Assembly: GCA_964481395.1 (NCBI GenBank)
Contig: CAYZYG010000002.1
Location: forward strand, 31,093-95,092
Direction: 5' to 3'
Origin: JBFMFH01 sp964481395
GTDB lineage: Bacteria > Acidobacteriota > Vicinamibacteria > Vicinamibacterales > JAKQTR01
DNA: 64,000 bases
The notes beneath the pieces are model-generated. The model made no database searches. It was given only the letters and a program-made list of their open reading frames with translations, and was not told the origin of the DNA. The translations under genes were made by a program, and so were the position numbers. How positions within the stretch are numbered: the stretch's first letter is position 1; each line of letters starts with the position of its first letter. Positions 25,110 to 33,808 of the stretch are shown here, one piece after another.

Positions 25110-26258
25110 TCACTCCTCGAGCGCGGCGGCCAGCGCTGCCGTGTCGAGCCCGCGTGTGTTGCCGCTCAGCACCACCGTGCGGAGGTCTGGGCTGTTGCCG
25201 AGTGCCACGCGCAGCCCCGCGCCAAGTCGTGGACGCGGGACGAACGGCAGGTGCTCCCGGCCGAGCGTCCGGCAAACCCGCGTTCGCGACCACCAGTCGG
25301 GGCGGTCGCCCGTGACGAGGACCGCCACGCGCGGATCGGCCCACAGGCCGGACTCGGCGAACTGGCGCAGGCGCAGAGGCCGATCGCCGCGGTGGTTGAA
25401 CACGACCAGGTCGCGGTCGGTGAGGCGGCCGACCAGGTGCCGGAACGACGCAGGATCGTTGGCGGCGCTCGCATCGATGACTTCCAGCGTCCGGCCGTCG
25501 GCCCGCACGGACCGGACGGTGCACGAACCCGGGTCGGGTACGGCCGAGACCATGCCGCGCAAGGCGAGGTCATCCGGCACGCCCAGACGGCGCGTTACGG
25601 CCAGCGCGACGGCATAGTTCGGCCGCTGCCAGGGCGGGAGCCGGAGCGCGTCGATCGCGGGGTCTTCAACGGTCGCGGCGAGCACGTCGCACCGTCGCCG
25701 TGCGGCCTCGCGCGCGGTGACCTCGCGCCAGGGTCCGGGGTCCGGGCCGAGGACGACGGCGCCGCCGCGGGGCACCGAGCTGGCGAGGGCGCGGGCGACA
25801 TCGGTCTCGTCGGGTCCCATGACCTCCGCATGATCGGGCCGTGCGTTGGTGATGACGCCGACAGTGGCGGCAACCATGTCTCGTTCGCAGACGTCCTGGA
25901 GATCGGGATCGACAGCCATGCATTCGACGACGAGCGCGCCGGCGTCGAGTCGGTGAGCCTCGCGCAGCAGCCAGAGCTGCTCGCGGATGGAGGCCGGCGC
26001 ACGACGCCTCACGGGGCGCTCGGAACCGTCGGGTAGAATCAGCCGGGGCGCCGTGCCGGTGGTCTTCGCGACGGTCCGGATGCCGGCCTCGCGGAGCGCG
26101 CCGGCAATGAGCCGGGTCACGGTCGACTTGCCTCGCGTCCCGTTCACGTGCACGCGAATCGGGATCGCAGCGCGGGCGCGATCGCGCCGGTCGCGCTCCC
26201 ACGCGCCGAGGCCGAGGAGACCAGCCAGTAGCGCGCCGATGAGGACGGTGCTGCTCAT
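25110..26258 (-). CDS. pgsB: Poly-gamma-glutamate synthase PgsB/CapB
   Basis: A 382-aa ATP-dependent amide ligase related to Mur ligases. It has an N-terminal TM helix (about 5-20), a P-loop NGTRGKST (39-46), the KTTGTAPRLILPDG segment, VVECMAVDPD with the metal-binding Glu, and TNARPDH. It polymerises glutamate through gamma-carboxyl bonds at the inner membrane. First gene of the operon pgsB-pgsC-pgsW-like-lipoprotein. Its upstream region is a 126-bp inverted heptamer array rather than a recognisable promoter. Confidence 0.92.
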   Translation of the reverse strand: MSSTVLIGALLAGLLGLGAWERDRRDRARAAIPIRVHVNGTRGKSTVTRLIAGALREAGIRTVAKTTGTAPRLILPDGSERPVRRRAPASIREQLWLLREAHRLDAGALVVECMAVDPDLQDVCERDMVAATVGVITNARPDHAEVMGPDETDVARALASSVPRGGAVVLGPDPGPWREVTAREAARRRCDVLAATVEDPAIDALRLPPWQRPNYAVALAVTRRLGVPDDLALRGMVSAVPDPGSCTVRSVRADGRTLEVIDASAANDPASFRHLVGRLTDRDLVVFNHRGDRPLRLRQFAESGLWADPRVAVLVTGDRPDWWSRTRVCRTLGREHLPFVPRPRLGAGLRVALGNSPDLRTVVLSGNTRGLDTAALAAALEE

Positions 26259-26268
26259 GGACGGTGGA

Positions 26269-26394
26269 TCAGTTGTCAGTTATCAGTTTTCAGTTCTGAG
26301 TTCTGAGCATGGAGTTCAACTGACAACTGACAACTGCTAACTGATATCTGATTACTGACAACTGCTAACTGAGAATTGAAAACTGACCACTGAA
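26269..26394. repeat. 126-bp heptamer array of 18 units with inverted halves
   Basis: Seven units of the TCAGTTN/TGAGTTC type (26269-26317) are followed without any phase shift by eleven units of the AACTGAN type (26318-26394), the reverse complement. The whole is exactly 18 x 7 bp and can fold into a long hairpin. It is far richer in A+T than its surroundings. It lies between the SDR stop codon and the pgsB start, both on the minus strand. Confidence 0.95.
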
Positions 26395-26404
26395 ATCCCG
26401 TGCC

Positions 26405-27208
26405 CTACACTTCCCGGTACCGGCTGGCCGAGCGCCGCGCCGCGCGGTCCACGAGCCAGTCGGGGACGTACTTCACCAGCGCCGCGATGGTCCAGTTGAC
26501 GCGGCCGTTCACGTACACCACGCGGCCCCGCATGACCGCATCGTAGCCCTGTTCGGCCACCGTGCGCGCGTCCATCCACATGAACGAGGGCAGCCGGCTC
26601 ACGAGCGGCCTGGTGCCGTTCACGTCGTGAAACTCGCTGTAGGTGAAGCCGGGGCACAGCGCCGTCACGTGCACGCCCCTCGGCATCACCTCGGCGGCGA
26701 GGGACTGCGAGAACTTGATCAGCAGCGCCTTCGAGGCGCCGTAGAGGGTGTGCCCGGCGGAGCCCGGGACGAGACCCGCGAGCGACGCCACGTTGATGAT
26801 GCGGCCGTAGCCGCGCGCCAGCATCCCGGGCAGCAGGCGATGCGTCAACTCGGCCACGGCCGTGACCATGACCTGGAGGAACGTGGCCTGCTGCGGCCAT
26901 GTCGTATTGGCGTAGGTGCCCGTCAGGCCGTACCCGGCGTTGTTGACGAGGGCATCGACCTCCACGCCGGCATCCAGCACGCGTGCCACGATCCGCGCCG
27001 GCGCGTCAGGGTCGGCCAGATCGTCGGCGATCGTCAGTACCCGGCACGAGTGACGGGCGGCGAGGTCGGCGGCCAGCGCCTCGAGGCGATCCCGGCGCCT
27101 GGCCGTGAGCACGAGGTGGAAGCCGTGTCCGGCGAAGACATCCGCCAGTTCCTTGCCGATGCCGGCGGAGGCGCCAGTGATGAGGGCCGTGCGCGCAGGG
27201 GTGTCCAT
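26405..27208 (-). CDS. Short-chain dehydrogenase/reductase
   Basis: A 267-aa classical SDR. It has TGASAGIG (11-18) for cofactor binding, NNAG, a catalytic Ser in the INVASLAG segment and Tyr-x3-Lys in LYGASKAL. The C-terminal RxxxxxYVNGRVNWTIAAL region suggests the group of membrane-associated DltE/YqjQ-like SDRs. The substrate is unknown. The ATG lies only 7 bp from a TATACT box on the minus strand, so the mRNA is probably leaderless. It is divergent from typA. Confidence 0.9.
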   Translation of the reverse strand: MDTPARTALITGASAGIGKELADVFAGHGFHLVLTARRRDRLEALAADLAARHSCRVLTIADDLADPDAPARIVARVLDAGVEVDALVNNAGYGLTGTYANTTWPQQATFLQVMVTAVAELTHRLLPGMLARGYGRIINVASLAGLVPGSAGHTLYGASKALLIKFSQSLAAEVMPRGVHVTALCPGFTYSEFHDVNGTRPLVSRLPSFMWMDARTVAEQGYDAVMRGRVVYVNGRVNWTIAALVKYVPDWLVDRAARRSASRYREV

Positions 27209-27215
27209 CCGCCAC

Positions 27216-27223
27216 AGTATACT
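27216..27223. promoter_or_regulatory. Palindromic -10 box serving two divergent leaderless genes
   Basis: AGTATACT is its own reverse complement and so presents TATACT on both strands. TATACT lies 6 bp before the typA ATG (27230) and 7 bp before the SDR ATG (27208). At that spacing transcription would start at or beside each start codon. No -35 match is visible on either side. Confidence 0.55.
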
Positions 27224-27229
27224 GGTGGG

Positions 27230-29074
27230 ATGCCATCATCACCGCCGGCCGGGCAGGGGACCGCCAATCCGCTTCGACGCAACGTCGCCATCATCGCCCA
27301 TGTCGACCACGGGAAGACCACGCTCGTCGACGCGCTCCTGTTCCAGAGCGGGACGTTCCGCGCCAACGAACGCGTGGCGGAGCGGGCGCTCGACAACACC
27401 GACCTGGAGCGGGAGCGGGGCATCACCATTCTCGCGAAGAATACCGCGCTTCACTACCACGACATCCTGGTGAACATCGTCGATACCCCCGGGCACGCCG
27501 ATTTCGGTGGCGAAGTGGAGCGGACGCTGTCCATGGTCGACGGCGTGATGCTGCTCGTCGATGCGTCGGAGGGGCCGCTGCCCCAGACGCGGTACGTCCT
27601 GAGGAAGGCCCTCGAGCGCCGCCTGCCGCCCATCGTCGTCGTCAACAAGATCGACCGCCAGGACGCCCGGCCTCAGGAGGTCCTGAACGAGGTGTTCGAT
27701 CTGTTCATCGACCTCGATGCGACGGAGGAGCAACTCGAGTTCCCGGTGCTCTACGCCAACGCGAGGGCCGGGACCGCGACATCGGACCTGGCCGTGCCGG
27801 GCACGGACCTCCGGCCGCTGTTCGAGGCGATCGCGGCCCACGTCCCTCCCCCCGCCGGCGACCCGGATGCGCCGCTGCAGCTGTTCGTCTCGAACCTCGA
27901 CTCGAGCGAGTACGTCGGGCGGATCGCGGTCGGCCGTCTCTTCAACGGCCGCGTGCGGATTGGCGACACGGTGGCCGTGGCGAAGCTCGGCGGCGCGCTC
28001 CAGACGACGCGCGTGACGAAACTGTACGCCTTCGAGGGGCTGAAGCGCATCGATATTGCCGAGGCCGCCGCGGGCGACATCGTGTGCCTGGCTGGGCTCG
28101 CCGACATCACGATCGGCGAGACCATCACGGACGCGGAGCGGCCGATGCCGCTGCCGCCCCTGGCGATCGACGAGCCGACCGTCTCGATGATCTTCGGCGT
28201 CAACACGTCGCCCATGGCGGGGCGGGAAGGCCAGTTCGTGACGTCGCGCCAGATCCGTGAACGGCTCGACCGGGAGCTGCTGGGGAACGTGTCGATCCGC
28301 CTCGAAGACACCGGCTCGCCCGAGCAGATCAAGGTCGTCGGGCGCGGGGAACTGCAGCTCTCGATCCTGATCGAGATGATGCGTCGGGAGGGGTACGAAC
28401 TGCAGGTGTCACGGCCGGAGATCGTGACCCGCGCGGAACAGGGCCAGACCCTGGAGCCGGTCGAGGAGCTGATCATCGACGTGCCCGAGGAGTTCCAGGG
28501 GGTGGTGATCGCCCAGCTCGGGTCGCGCAAGGGAACGATGACGAAGATGGTTAACCACGGCTCGGGGCGCGTGCGGCTCGAGTTCGACGTGCCGACGCGC
28601 GGGCTCATCGGCTTCCGGTCGCAGTTCCTCACCGACACCCGCGGCACCGGGATCATGAACCACCTCTTCAAGGCCTGGCGGCCGTGGTTCGGGCCGATCC
28701 CCGCCCGCCCGACGGGGGCGCTGGTGGCCGACCGCTCCGGCACGGCGACGGCCTATGCCATCTACAACCTGCAGGAGCGGGGCGAGATCTTCATCGAGCC
28801 GGGGACCCAGGTCTACGAGGGGATGATCGTCGGCGAGAACGCGCGCGACAACGACCTCGACGTCAACGTGACGAAAGAAAAGAAGCAGACGAACATGCGC
28901 GCGTCGACGGCCGACGAGGCGATCCGCCTCGTGCCGCCGCGCAAACTCGGCCTCGAGACGGCTATCGAATTCATCAACGACGATGAACTGGTCGAGATCA
29001 CGCCGGCGTCGATCCGCGTGCGCAAGCGCGTCCTGAACGCGAGCTTCAGACCGAAGAACAGGGACCGGGGCTGA
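27230..29074 (+). CDS. typA: Translational GTPase TypA/BipA
   Basis: A 614-aa ribosome-associated GTPase involved in 50S assembly and stress adaptation. The G motifs are HVDHGKTT (24-31), the switch region RERGITI, DTPGH and NKID. Elongation-factor-like domains II, III and V and the TypA-specific C-terminal domain (TNMRAST, EFINDDELVEITP) follow. The sequence is full length. GGTGGG directly precedes the ATG, too close to act as a Shine-Dalgarno, consistent with a leaderless start from the TATACT box. The final codons (KNRDRG) and the stop lie within a heptamer array. Confidence 0.96.
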   Translation: MPSSPPAGQGTANPLRRNVAIIAHVDHGKTTLVDALLFQSGTFRANERVAERALDNTDLERERGITILAKNTALHYHDILVNIVDTPGHADFGGEVERTLSMVDGVMLLVDASEGPLPQTRYVLRKALERRLPPIVVVNKIDRQDARPQEVLNEVFDLFIDLDATEEQLEFPVLYANARAGTATSDLAVPGTDLRPLFEAIAAHVPPPAGDPDAPLQLFVSNLDSSEYVGRIAVGRLFNGRVRIGDTVAVAKLGGALQTTRVTKLYAFEGLKRIDIAEAAAGDIVCLAGLADITIGETITDAERPMPLPPLAIDEPTVSMIFGVNTSPMAGREGQFVTSRQIRERLDRELLGNVSIRLEDTGSPEQIKVVGRGELQLSILIEMMRREGYELQVSRPEIVTRAEQGQTLEPVEELIIDVPEEFQGVVIAQLGSRKGTMTKMVNHGSGRVRLEFDVPTRGLIGFRSQFLTDTRGTGIMNHLFKAWRPWFGPIPARPTGALVADRSGTATAYAIYNLQERGEIFIEPGTQVYEGMIVGENARDNDLDVNVTKEKKQTNMRASTADEAIRLVPPRKLGLETAIEFINDDELVEITPASIRVRKRVLNASFRPKNRDRG

Positions 29075-29127
29075 GGGCGGGAGTCGGGAGTCGAAGAACG
29101 AGGATCGGGGATCCGGGACCGGGGATC
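29061..29127 (+). repeat. Heptamer array overlapping the typA stop codon
   Basis: About nine units starting within typA (GGGACCG, GGGCTGA with the stop, GGGCGGG, AGTCGGG, AGTCGAA, GAACGAG, GATCGGG, GATCCGG, GACCGGG). It is preceded by GAAGAACAG, a common border, and followed by TGTGGATGTCCCC, a box also seen after the array at 1021. Confidence 0.85.
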
Positions 29128-29480
29128 GCTTGTGGATGTCCCCTGGCCCCATTCGATGGCACGGTAGGGCGCGGTCCCCGACCGCGCCGCGTGGCGCCGG
29201 AGCGAAGGATCGCAGGTGAGCCATGCCGCGGCGTGCGGCCGGAGTAGACAGGACAGTGATCCTCGTCGGGGCCCGGGACCCGGGTGCCGCACCGCAGTAA
29301 CGCATGGAGAGGGACTCGGCAGGGCTTCCGGTGGTGTGGTCGGCCCGAGGATCACAGATGAACGGGGCCGCGGTCCGAGTGGGACGCGCAGCCGCGACGG
29401 GCCGAGCGTATCCTGCTAGAATGGCCGGGCTGTTCGTTCCGCCTGGTTCCTCCAGGGACGGGATCGTCCTGATTCGCCGC

Positions 29481-31778
29481 ATGCCGCGCCTGCGATTCGC
29501 CCACTGGGCTACAGCCGTGCTTGTGCTCGCCGCCTGCCTCCCCGCGTCGGCGCAGGGGCCGGTCGCGCCCGGCGAGCCCCCGTCCATTGCCGGGCCCGTG
29601 CCGGTGCCGCCGGCCACTGTTGCCCGCGACGATGCCGGCCGCGTCACGGTCCGTGCCGTGCGCCTCGACACGGCTCTGCGGGTCGACGGCCGTCTCGACG
29701 ATGAGGTCTACCGACAGACGGCTCCGATCGACGGGTTCCTCCAGCAGGAGCCCCGCGAAGGCGAAGCCGCCAGCGAGACCACCGAGGTCTGGCTGTTCTT
29801 CGACGACACCGCCGTCTACGTGGCCGCCCGGATGCACGACACCCGGGCCTCGGAGATCGTCGCCAACGAGATGCGCCGCGACAGCTTCAACATCTTCCAG
29901 AACGACAACTTCGGGGTCATCTTCGACACCTTCCACGATCGGCGCAACGGGTTCTTCTTCTACACGAACCCGGTGGGCGGCCTGTCGGACCAGACGGTGA
30001 CGGACGAGCGCGAGAGCAACCGCGAGTGGAACACGGTGTGGGAGTGCCGGACGACGCGCGACGATGAGGGATGGAGCGTCGAGATGGCCATCCCGTTCAG
30101 GTCGCTCCGCTACCCGCGGCCCGGCGCGCAGCTTTGGGGGGTCAATTTCCGCCGCACGATCCGCCGACGCAACGAGATGTCGTACCTGACTCCGATCCCG
30201 GCGGCGTACGGCCCACGCGGCATGCAGCGGCTGTCGTCCGCGGCGACGCTGGTCGGGCTGGTGGCGCCTCCATCGTCGCTGAACCTCGAAGTCAAGCCGT
30301 ACGCCGCCTCAGCGCTCCGGACGGACAACGAGGCCGAGCCCCCGGTGTCGAACGAGCTCGATCCGAACGTCGGCATCGACCTGAAGTACGGCGTGACGCA
30401 GGGGCTCACCGCGGACTTCAGCGTCAACACGGACTTCGCCCAGGTGGAGGAGGACGAGCAGCAGGTGAACCTCACGCGGTTCAGCCTGTTCTTCCCCGAG
30501 CGCCGGGATTTCTTCCTCGAGGGGATGGGCATCTTCGCCTTCGGCGGCGCGGGGGGCAGCCCGCGTGGCGGCGGGGGAGGGCCCCCGTCGAACACGCCGG
30601 TGCTGTTCTACAGTCGCCGCATCGGCCTGCAGGAAGGCGAGACGATCCCCATGCGGTACGGAGCCCGGCTCACCGGGAAGGCCGGCCCGTACTCGATCGG
30701 CTTTCTCGACGCGAGGACCGCCGAGCGGGATCTCGAGGAGGGCCACGCGTATCCGACGAACTTCCTCGTGGCGCGCGTGAAGCGCGACATCCTCAGACGC
30801 AGCTCGATCGGCGCGATCGTCACCCGGCGCGGGCCGTCGGTTGACGGACTTGCGGCGAACTACGCGTACGGCGTCGACGGGAACTTCGTCTTCTTCCAGA
30901 ACCTGACCGTCGACGCGTTCGTCGCGAAGAGCGAGACGCCCGGACGGACGGGCAACGCCACGAGCTACCGCGGGGCGCTGGATTATGCCGGCGACCGCTA
31001 CGGCCTCCGGATCGAGCAGTCGCATGTCGGGCCCGACTTCAATCCGGAAATCGGCTTTCTCCGGCGCGAGGACTTCGACCGATCGTTCGTGCAGGGACGC
31101 TTCAGCCCGCGGCCTTCCCCTCCGTCGCGCATTCGCAAGTACCAGTTCGAAGTGTCGGCGGACTACTTCGAGAACACCGCGAACGTCGTCGAGACGCGCG
31201 AGTTCCAGGGGCAGTTCAGCCTGGAGTTCCAGAGCGGCGACGAGTGGAGCGTCGACGTCACCCGCAGCTACGAGTACCTGGACGAGCCGTTCGAGATTAC
31301 CGAGGGCGTCTTCATTCCCGTCGGCGGCTACCACTACACCGCCGGGCAGACGTCGCTTCGCCTCGGACCACAGCGGAAAGTGTCGGGATGGCTGTCTGCC
31401 GGCTACGGGCAGTTCTTCGACGGCACGCGGGCGGAGGCCAGTTTCCGGGGCCGGGTCGAACTGACGCCGAAGCTCGCCGTGGAGCCGGGCCTGGCGTTCA
31501 ACTGGATCGACCTGCCCGCGGCGGCGTACCGCACGGACCTGCTGTCGGCCCGCGTCAACTATGCGATCTCGCCGCGGACGATCCTGAGCGGGCTGGTGCA
31601 GTACAACTCCAACGCGAGCGCGATCAGCTCCAGCGTCCGCTTCCGCTGGGAGTACCGGCCCGGCAGCGACCTCTTCCTGGTGTACTCCGAAGGGCGCGAC
31701 ACCTCGCTGCCGCACGAGCCGCCGCGCCTCGCCAATCACAGCCTCGCGGTCAAGTTCACGCGCCTGTTCCGCTTCTGA
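29481..31778 (+). CDS. DUF5916 outer-membrane protein with N-terminal CBM9-like domain
   Basis: A 765-aa exported protein. It has a signal peptide (1-25), a CBM9-like domain (about 55-250, starting with VDGRLDDEVYRQ) and then a long C-terminal region of alternating strands ending in an aromatic residue (RLFRF), typical of an outer-membrane beta-barrel with the DUF5916 signature (FFPERRDFFLEG). A Gly/Pro-rich loop occurs near 360-375. The function of the family is unknown; a role in surface glycan or polymer handling is suggested only by the CBM9-like part. I chose ATG 29481 because it begins directly at the signal peptide. A paralogue is encoded at 57495-60191. Confidence 0.82.
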   Translation: MPRLRFAHWATAVLVLAACLPASAQGPVAPGEPPSIAGPVPVPPATVARDDAGRVTVRAVRLDTALRVDGRLDDEVYRQTAPIDGFLQQEPREGEAASETTEVWLFFDDTAVYVAARMHDTRASEIVANEMRRDSFNIFQNDNFGVIFDTFHDRRNGFFFYTNPVGGLSDQTVTDERESNREWNTVWECRTTRDDEGWSVEMAIPFRSLRYPRPGAQLWGVNFRRTIRRRNEMSYLTPIPAAYGPRGMQRLSSAATLVGLVAPPSSLNLEVKPYAASALRTDNEAEPPVSNELDPNVGIDLKYGVTQGLTADFSVNTDFAQVEEDEQQVNLTRFSLFFPERRDFFLEGMGIFAFGGAGGSPRGGGGGPPSNTPVLFYSRRIGLQEGETIPMRYGARLTGKAGPYSIGFLDARTAERDLEEGHAYPTNFLVARVKRDILRRSSIGAIVTRRGPSVDGLAANYAYGVDGNFVFFQNLTVDAFVAKSETPGRTGNATSYRGALDYAGDRYGLRIEQSHVGPDFNPEIGFLRREDFDRSFVQGRFSPRPSPPSRIRKYQFEVSADYFENTANVVETREFQGQFSLEFQSGDEWSVDVTRSYEYLDEPFEITEGVFIPVGGYHYTAGQTSLRLGPQRKVSGWLSAGYGQFFDGTRAEASFRGRVELTPKLAVEPGLAFNWIDLPAAAYRTDLLSARVNYAISPRTILSGLVQYNSNASAISSSVRFRWEYRPGSDLFLVYSEGRDTSLPHEPPRLANHSLAVKFTRLFRF

Positions 31779-31813
31779 GAACAGGGACCGGAAACCGGGG
31801 ATCGGGGGCCAGG
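31779..31813 (+). repeat. Heptamer array directly after a stop codon
   Basis: GAACAGG, GACCGGA, AACCGGG, GATCGGG, GGCCAGG, beginning at the base after the TGA stop of the DUF5916 gene. It starts with the recurrent border GAGAACAGGGACC. Confidence 0.8.
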
Positions 31814-31833
31814 TCCGACACTGCGAGTCGAGA

Positions 31834-31915
31834 GTCGGCCGTTCGACTCGCTGGCGCTCGCTCAGCCCACCCTGCGGTTCGACACGCTCGCCGCTCCCTG
31901 AGCCGGTCGAAGCGT
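31834..31915. repeat. Dispersed repeat with GTTCGACTCG core, copy 1
   Basis: Begins GTCGGCCGTTCGACTCGC and contains CTGAGCCGGTCGAAG. The same opening and the CTGAGC--GTCGAAG half recur at 49881-49945. The TTCGAC and GTCGAA parts are inverted, as in the widespread palindromic intergenic repeats seen in many bacterial genomes. Confidence 0.65.
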
Positions 31916-32205
31916 GAGTCTGGTCGAGGGGCGGTTCAGCGCTTTGACAGCAGCCTGCGGCGCCGTGTTCCCTGCCGCCTGTCGCCTGATCCCTGTCGTG
32001 CGGATTCCGAGGTCGGTGCTCGGAGTTCGGCGTGCGGTCGGCCAACCCTTTGCTCAGCTGCGGCGTCTAATACGGGCAAGCTGGCCTTGCGCCCCCTCAC
32101 GCCTGGAATGACGGGGCATCGCCCAGCCGGGTTGTCGCGCCCGGCGTTGCGCCCCGGCCGCGATCCATCCCGCCCGTTGGCATCGTTCGGTGAGGGAGCG
32201 CCTTC
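31914..32205. other. Gene-free stretch upstream of an outer-membrane protein gene
   Basis: After the array and the dispersed repeat, no reading frame here looks genuine and no strong promoter is visible. GAGGGA about 10 bp before 32206 serves as the ribosome binding site of the next gene. Confidence 0.5.
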
Positions 32206-33528
32206 ATGAGGAAGCGTCTTGCGGTTGGGGGCCTGCTGTACCTGTGCGTTGTCTGGCCAGCCGTTCTGGCGGCGCAACCGCCGCCGCCCCCGCCGCCTCC
32301 GGAACCGCCCCGCATCCAGCAGATCGAGGGCCGGGTCAAGGTGTTCATCGACTGCCGCTGGTCGTGCGATTCGGATTACATTCGGACCAACCTGACGTTC
32401 GTCGATCACGTCCGCGATCGCGAGGCCGCCGACGTCCACATCCTCGTGACGGGACGTTCCACCGGGGCCGGCGGGAGCGAGGTCACACTGTCGTTCATGG
32501 GCCGGGGGCCGTTCGAGCGTCTCGACGATACGCTGCTGGCGATCATCCCGCCCAACGCGGCATCGGACGCCGTGCGTGCCGCCCTCGTCCTGAAGCTGAA
32601 GGTGGGACTTACACGGTACGTCGCCCATTCCAGCGAGTCCGACACGCTCCGTGTGTCGATCGAGGCGGCGAAGACCCAGGCGGCACAGCAGCCGGGCCAC
32701 GATCCGTGGGACCACTGGGTGTTCCGCATCCGCGCCAATGGAAGCGTGAGCGGTGAGGAAGCCTCGTCGTACCAGTCCTATTCGGGGGGCGTGTCGGCCA
32801 ACCGGGTGACGGATGCCTGGAAGGTCAGTCTGTCGGGGAGCGCGTCGTATCGTCAGAGCTCCTACGACCTGGGAGACGAGGATCCCTACGTGAGCATCTC
32901 GCGCGATTCGAGCGCGAGCGGGCTGATCGTGAGAAGCCTCACCCCCCACTGGTCGCTCGGCGCGCGCAGTTCGGTGAGCTCGTCGACCTACTCGAACCGG
33001 AGGCTGCAGATTCACGCCGCGCCGGCCATCGAGTACAACATCTTTCCGTATAGCGAGTCGACGCGCCGGTCGTTGACGATCCAGTACGGTATCGGCGTGA
33101 CGTCCACCGACTACTTCGAAGAAACCCTCTACGGCAAGGCATCCGAGACGCGTCCGGTCCATACGCTGAGCGCCGATATCGAGGCGCGCCAGCCGTGGGG
33201 CCAGGTGAGCGCCAGCGTGGATGTCTCGCAGTACCTGTCGATGATGGACAAGTACCGCGTGCAGTCGTGGGGCATGATCGATCTGCGAATCAAGAAAGGG
33301 CTGTCGTTCAACGTCGGCGGAGGCGCGTCCTGGATCCGCGACCAGATCAATCTGCCGCTGGGGGAGGCCACAGACGAGGAGATACTGGTGCGCCAGCGCC
33401 AGCTCGCGACGGCCTGGGACTACTCCGTGTACTTCGGCATCTCCTACACCTTCGGATCCATCTACAACAACATCGTGAACCCGCGGTTCGGAAGCTCGGG
33501 CGGCGGGGGGATGGTCGTCTACTACTGA
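32206..33528 (+). CDS. Exported outer-membrane protein of unknown function
   Basis: A 440-aa protein with a signal peptide (1-24) and a run of eight prolines after it. Residues about 42-165 form a compact domain with a Cys pair (FIDCRWSCDSDYI) and an alpha/beta look. From about 180 on, alternating polar/hydrophobic strands rich in Ser/Tyr end in MVVYY, as in outer-membrane barrels. I do not recognise a named family. The order, a small soluble domain followed by a barrel of about 12 strands, suggests a surface-exposed or periplasmic binding function. It follows the DUF5916 gene on the same strand but 427 bp away. Confidence 0.7.
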   Translation: MRKRLAVGGLLYLCVVWPAVLAAQPPPPPPPPEPPRIQQIEGRVKVFIDCRWSCDSDYIRTNLTFVDHVRDREAADVHILVTGRSTGAGGSEVTLSFMGRGPFERLDDTLLAIIPPNAASDAVRAALVLKLKVGLTRYVAHSSESDTLRVSIEAAKTQAAQQPGHDPWDHWVFRIRANGSVSGEEASSYQSYSGGVSANRVTDAWKVSLSGSASYRQSSYDLGDEDPYVSISRDSSASGLIVRSLTPHWSLGARSSVSSSTYSNRRLQIHAAPAIEYNIFPYSESTRRSLTIQYGIGVTSTDYFEETLYGKASETRPVHTLSADIEARQPWGQVSASVDVSQYLSMMDKYRVQSWGMIDLRIKKGLSFNVGGGASWIRDQINLPLGEATDEEILVRQRQLATAWDYSVYFGISYTFGSIYNNIVNPRFGSSGGGGMVVYY

Positions 33529-33535
33529 CGCTCAC

Positions 33536-33563
33536 GGGGACCGGGGGCCGGGGACCGGGGACC
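33536..33563 (+). repeat. Heptamer array ending in the GGTTCTG border
   Basis: Four units GGGGACC, GGGGGCC, GGGGACC, GGGGACC, starting 8 bp after the stop codon, then GGTTCTG, a border shared with the array at 36346. The four G-runs with 2-3-nt spacers fit a G-quadruplex. Confidence 0.85.
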
Positions 33564-33706
33564 GGTTCTGCGACGACAGCCACGAGGCGGACCGCGAGGC
33601 GATCGGGTCTGGTGCCGCCGGCCGTCCGCCGAGAGCTGGGCTCACTCGAGTGAATCCCGGTTCGTGTCAACAGTGGAGTCCGGCTGGTATTATGGCCAGA
33701 CGAACC

Positions 33707-33793
33707 GGGATCTGGAAGTTAGGGCCCCGGATCGGGGTGCTGACCGGCTCGAGTTTCCGATCCCCGATCCCCGATCCCCGGTCCCCGGCCCCC
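33707..33793. repeat. Degenerate heptamer array with opposed arms in the rhomboid leader
   Basis: A degenerate left arm (GGGATCT, GGAAGTT, AGGGCCC, CGGATCG, GGGTGCT) and a clean right arm of five units (GATCCCC x3, GGTCCCC, GGCCCCC; 33759-33793). It lies between a possible -10 TATTAT (33688-33693) and the rhomboid start, so it may be transcribed as 5' leader. Confidence 0.75.
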
Positions 33794-33808
33794 AGAGGAT
33801 GCGCGGAG

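Noticed and set aside
31834..31915. tRNA-like GTTCGA motif
   Set aside because: No acceptor or anticodon stem can be drawn around it; it belongs to a dispersed repeat present twice.
30309..32045. 578-codon minus-strand frame opposite the DUF5916 gene
   Set aside because: A shadow of the DUF5916 codons. It runs through an array and a dispersed repeat, and its composition is Arg/Glu/Val-rich without any motif.
33650..33808. Longer N-terminus for the rhomboid protease
   Set aside because: The extension is translated from heptamer array sequence (Arg/Ser/Pro) and has no family match; a better ribosome binding site precedes ATG 33809.
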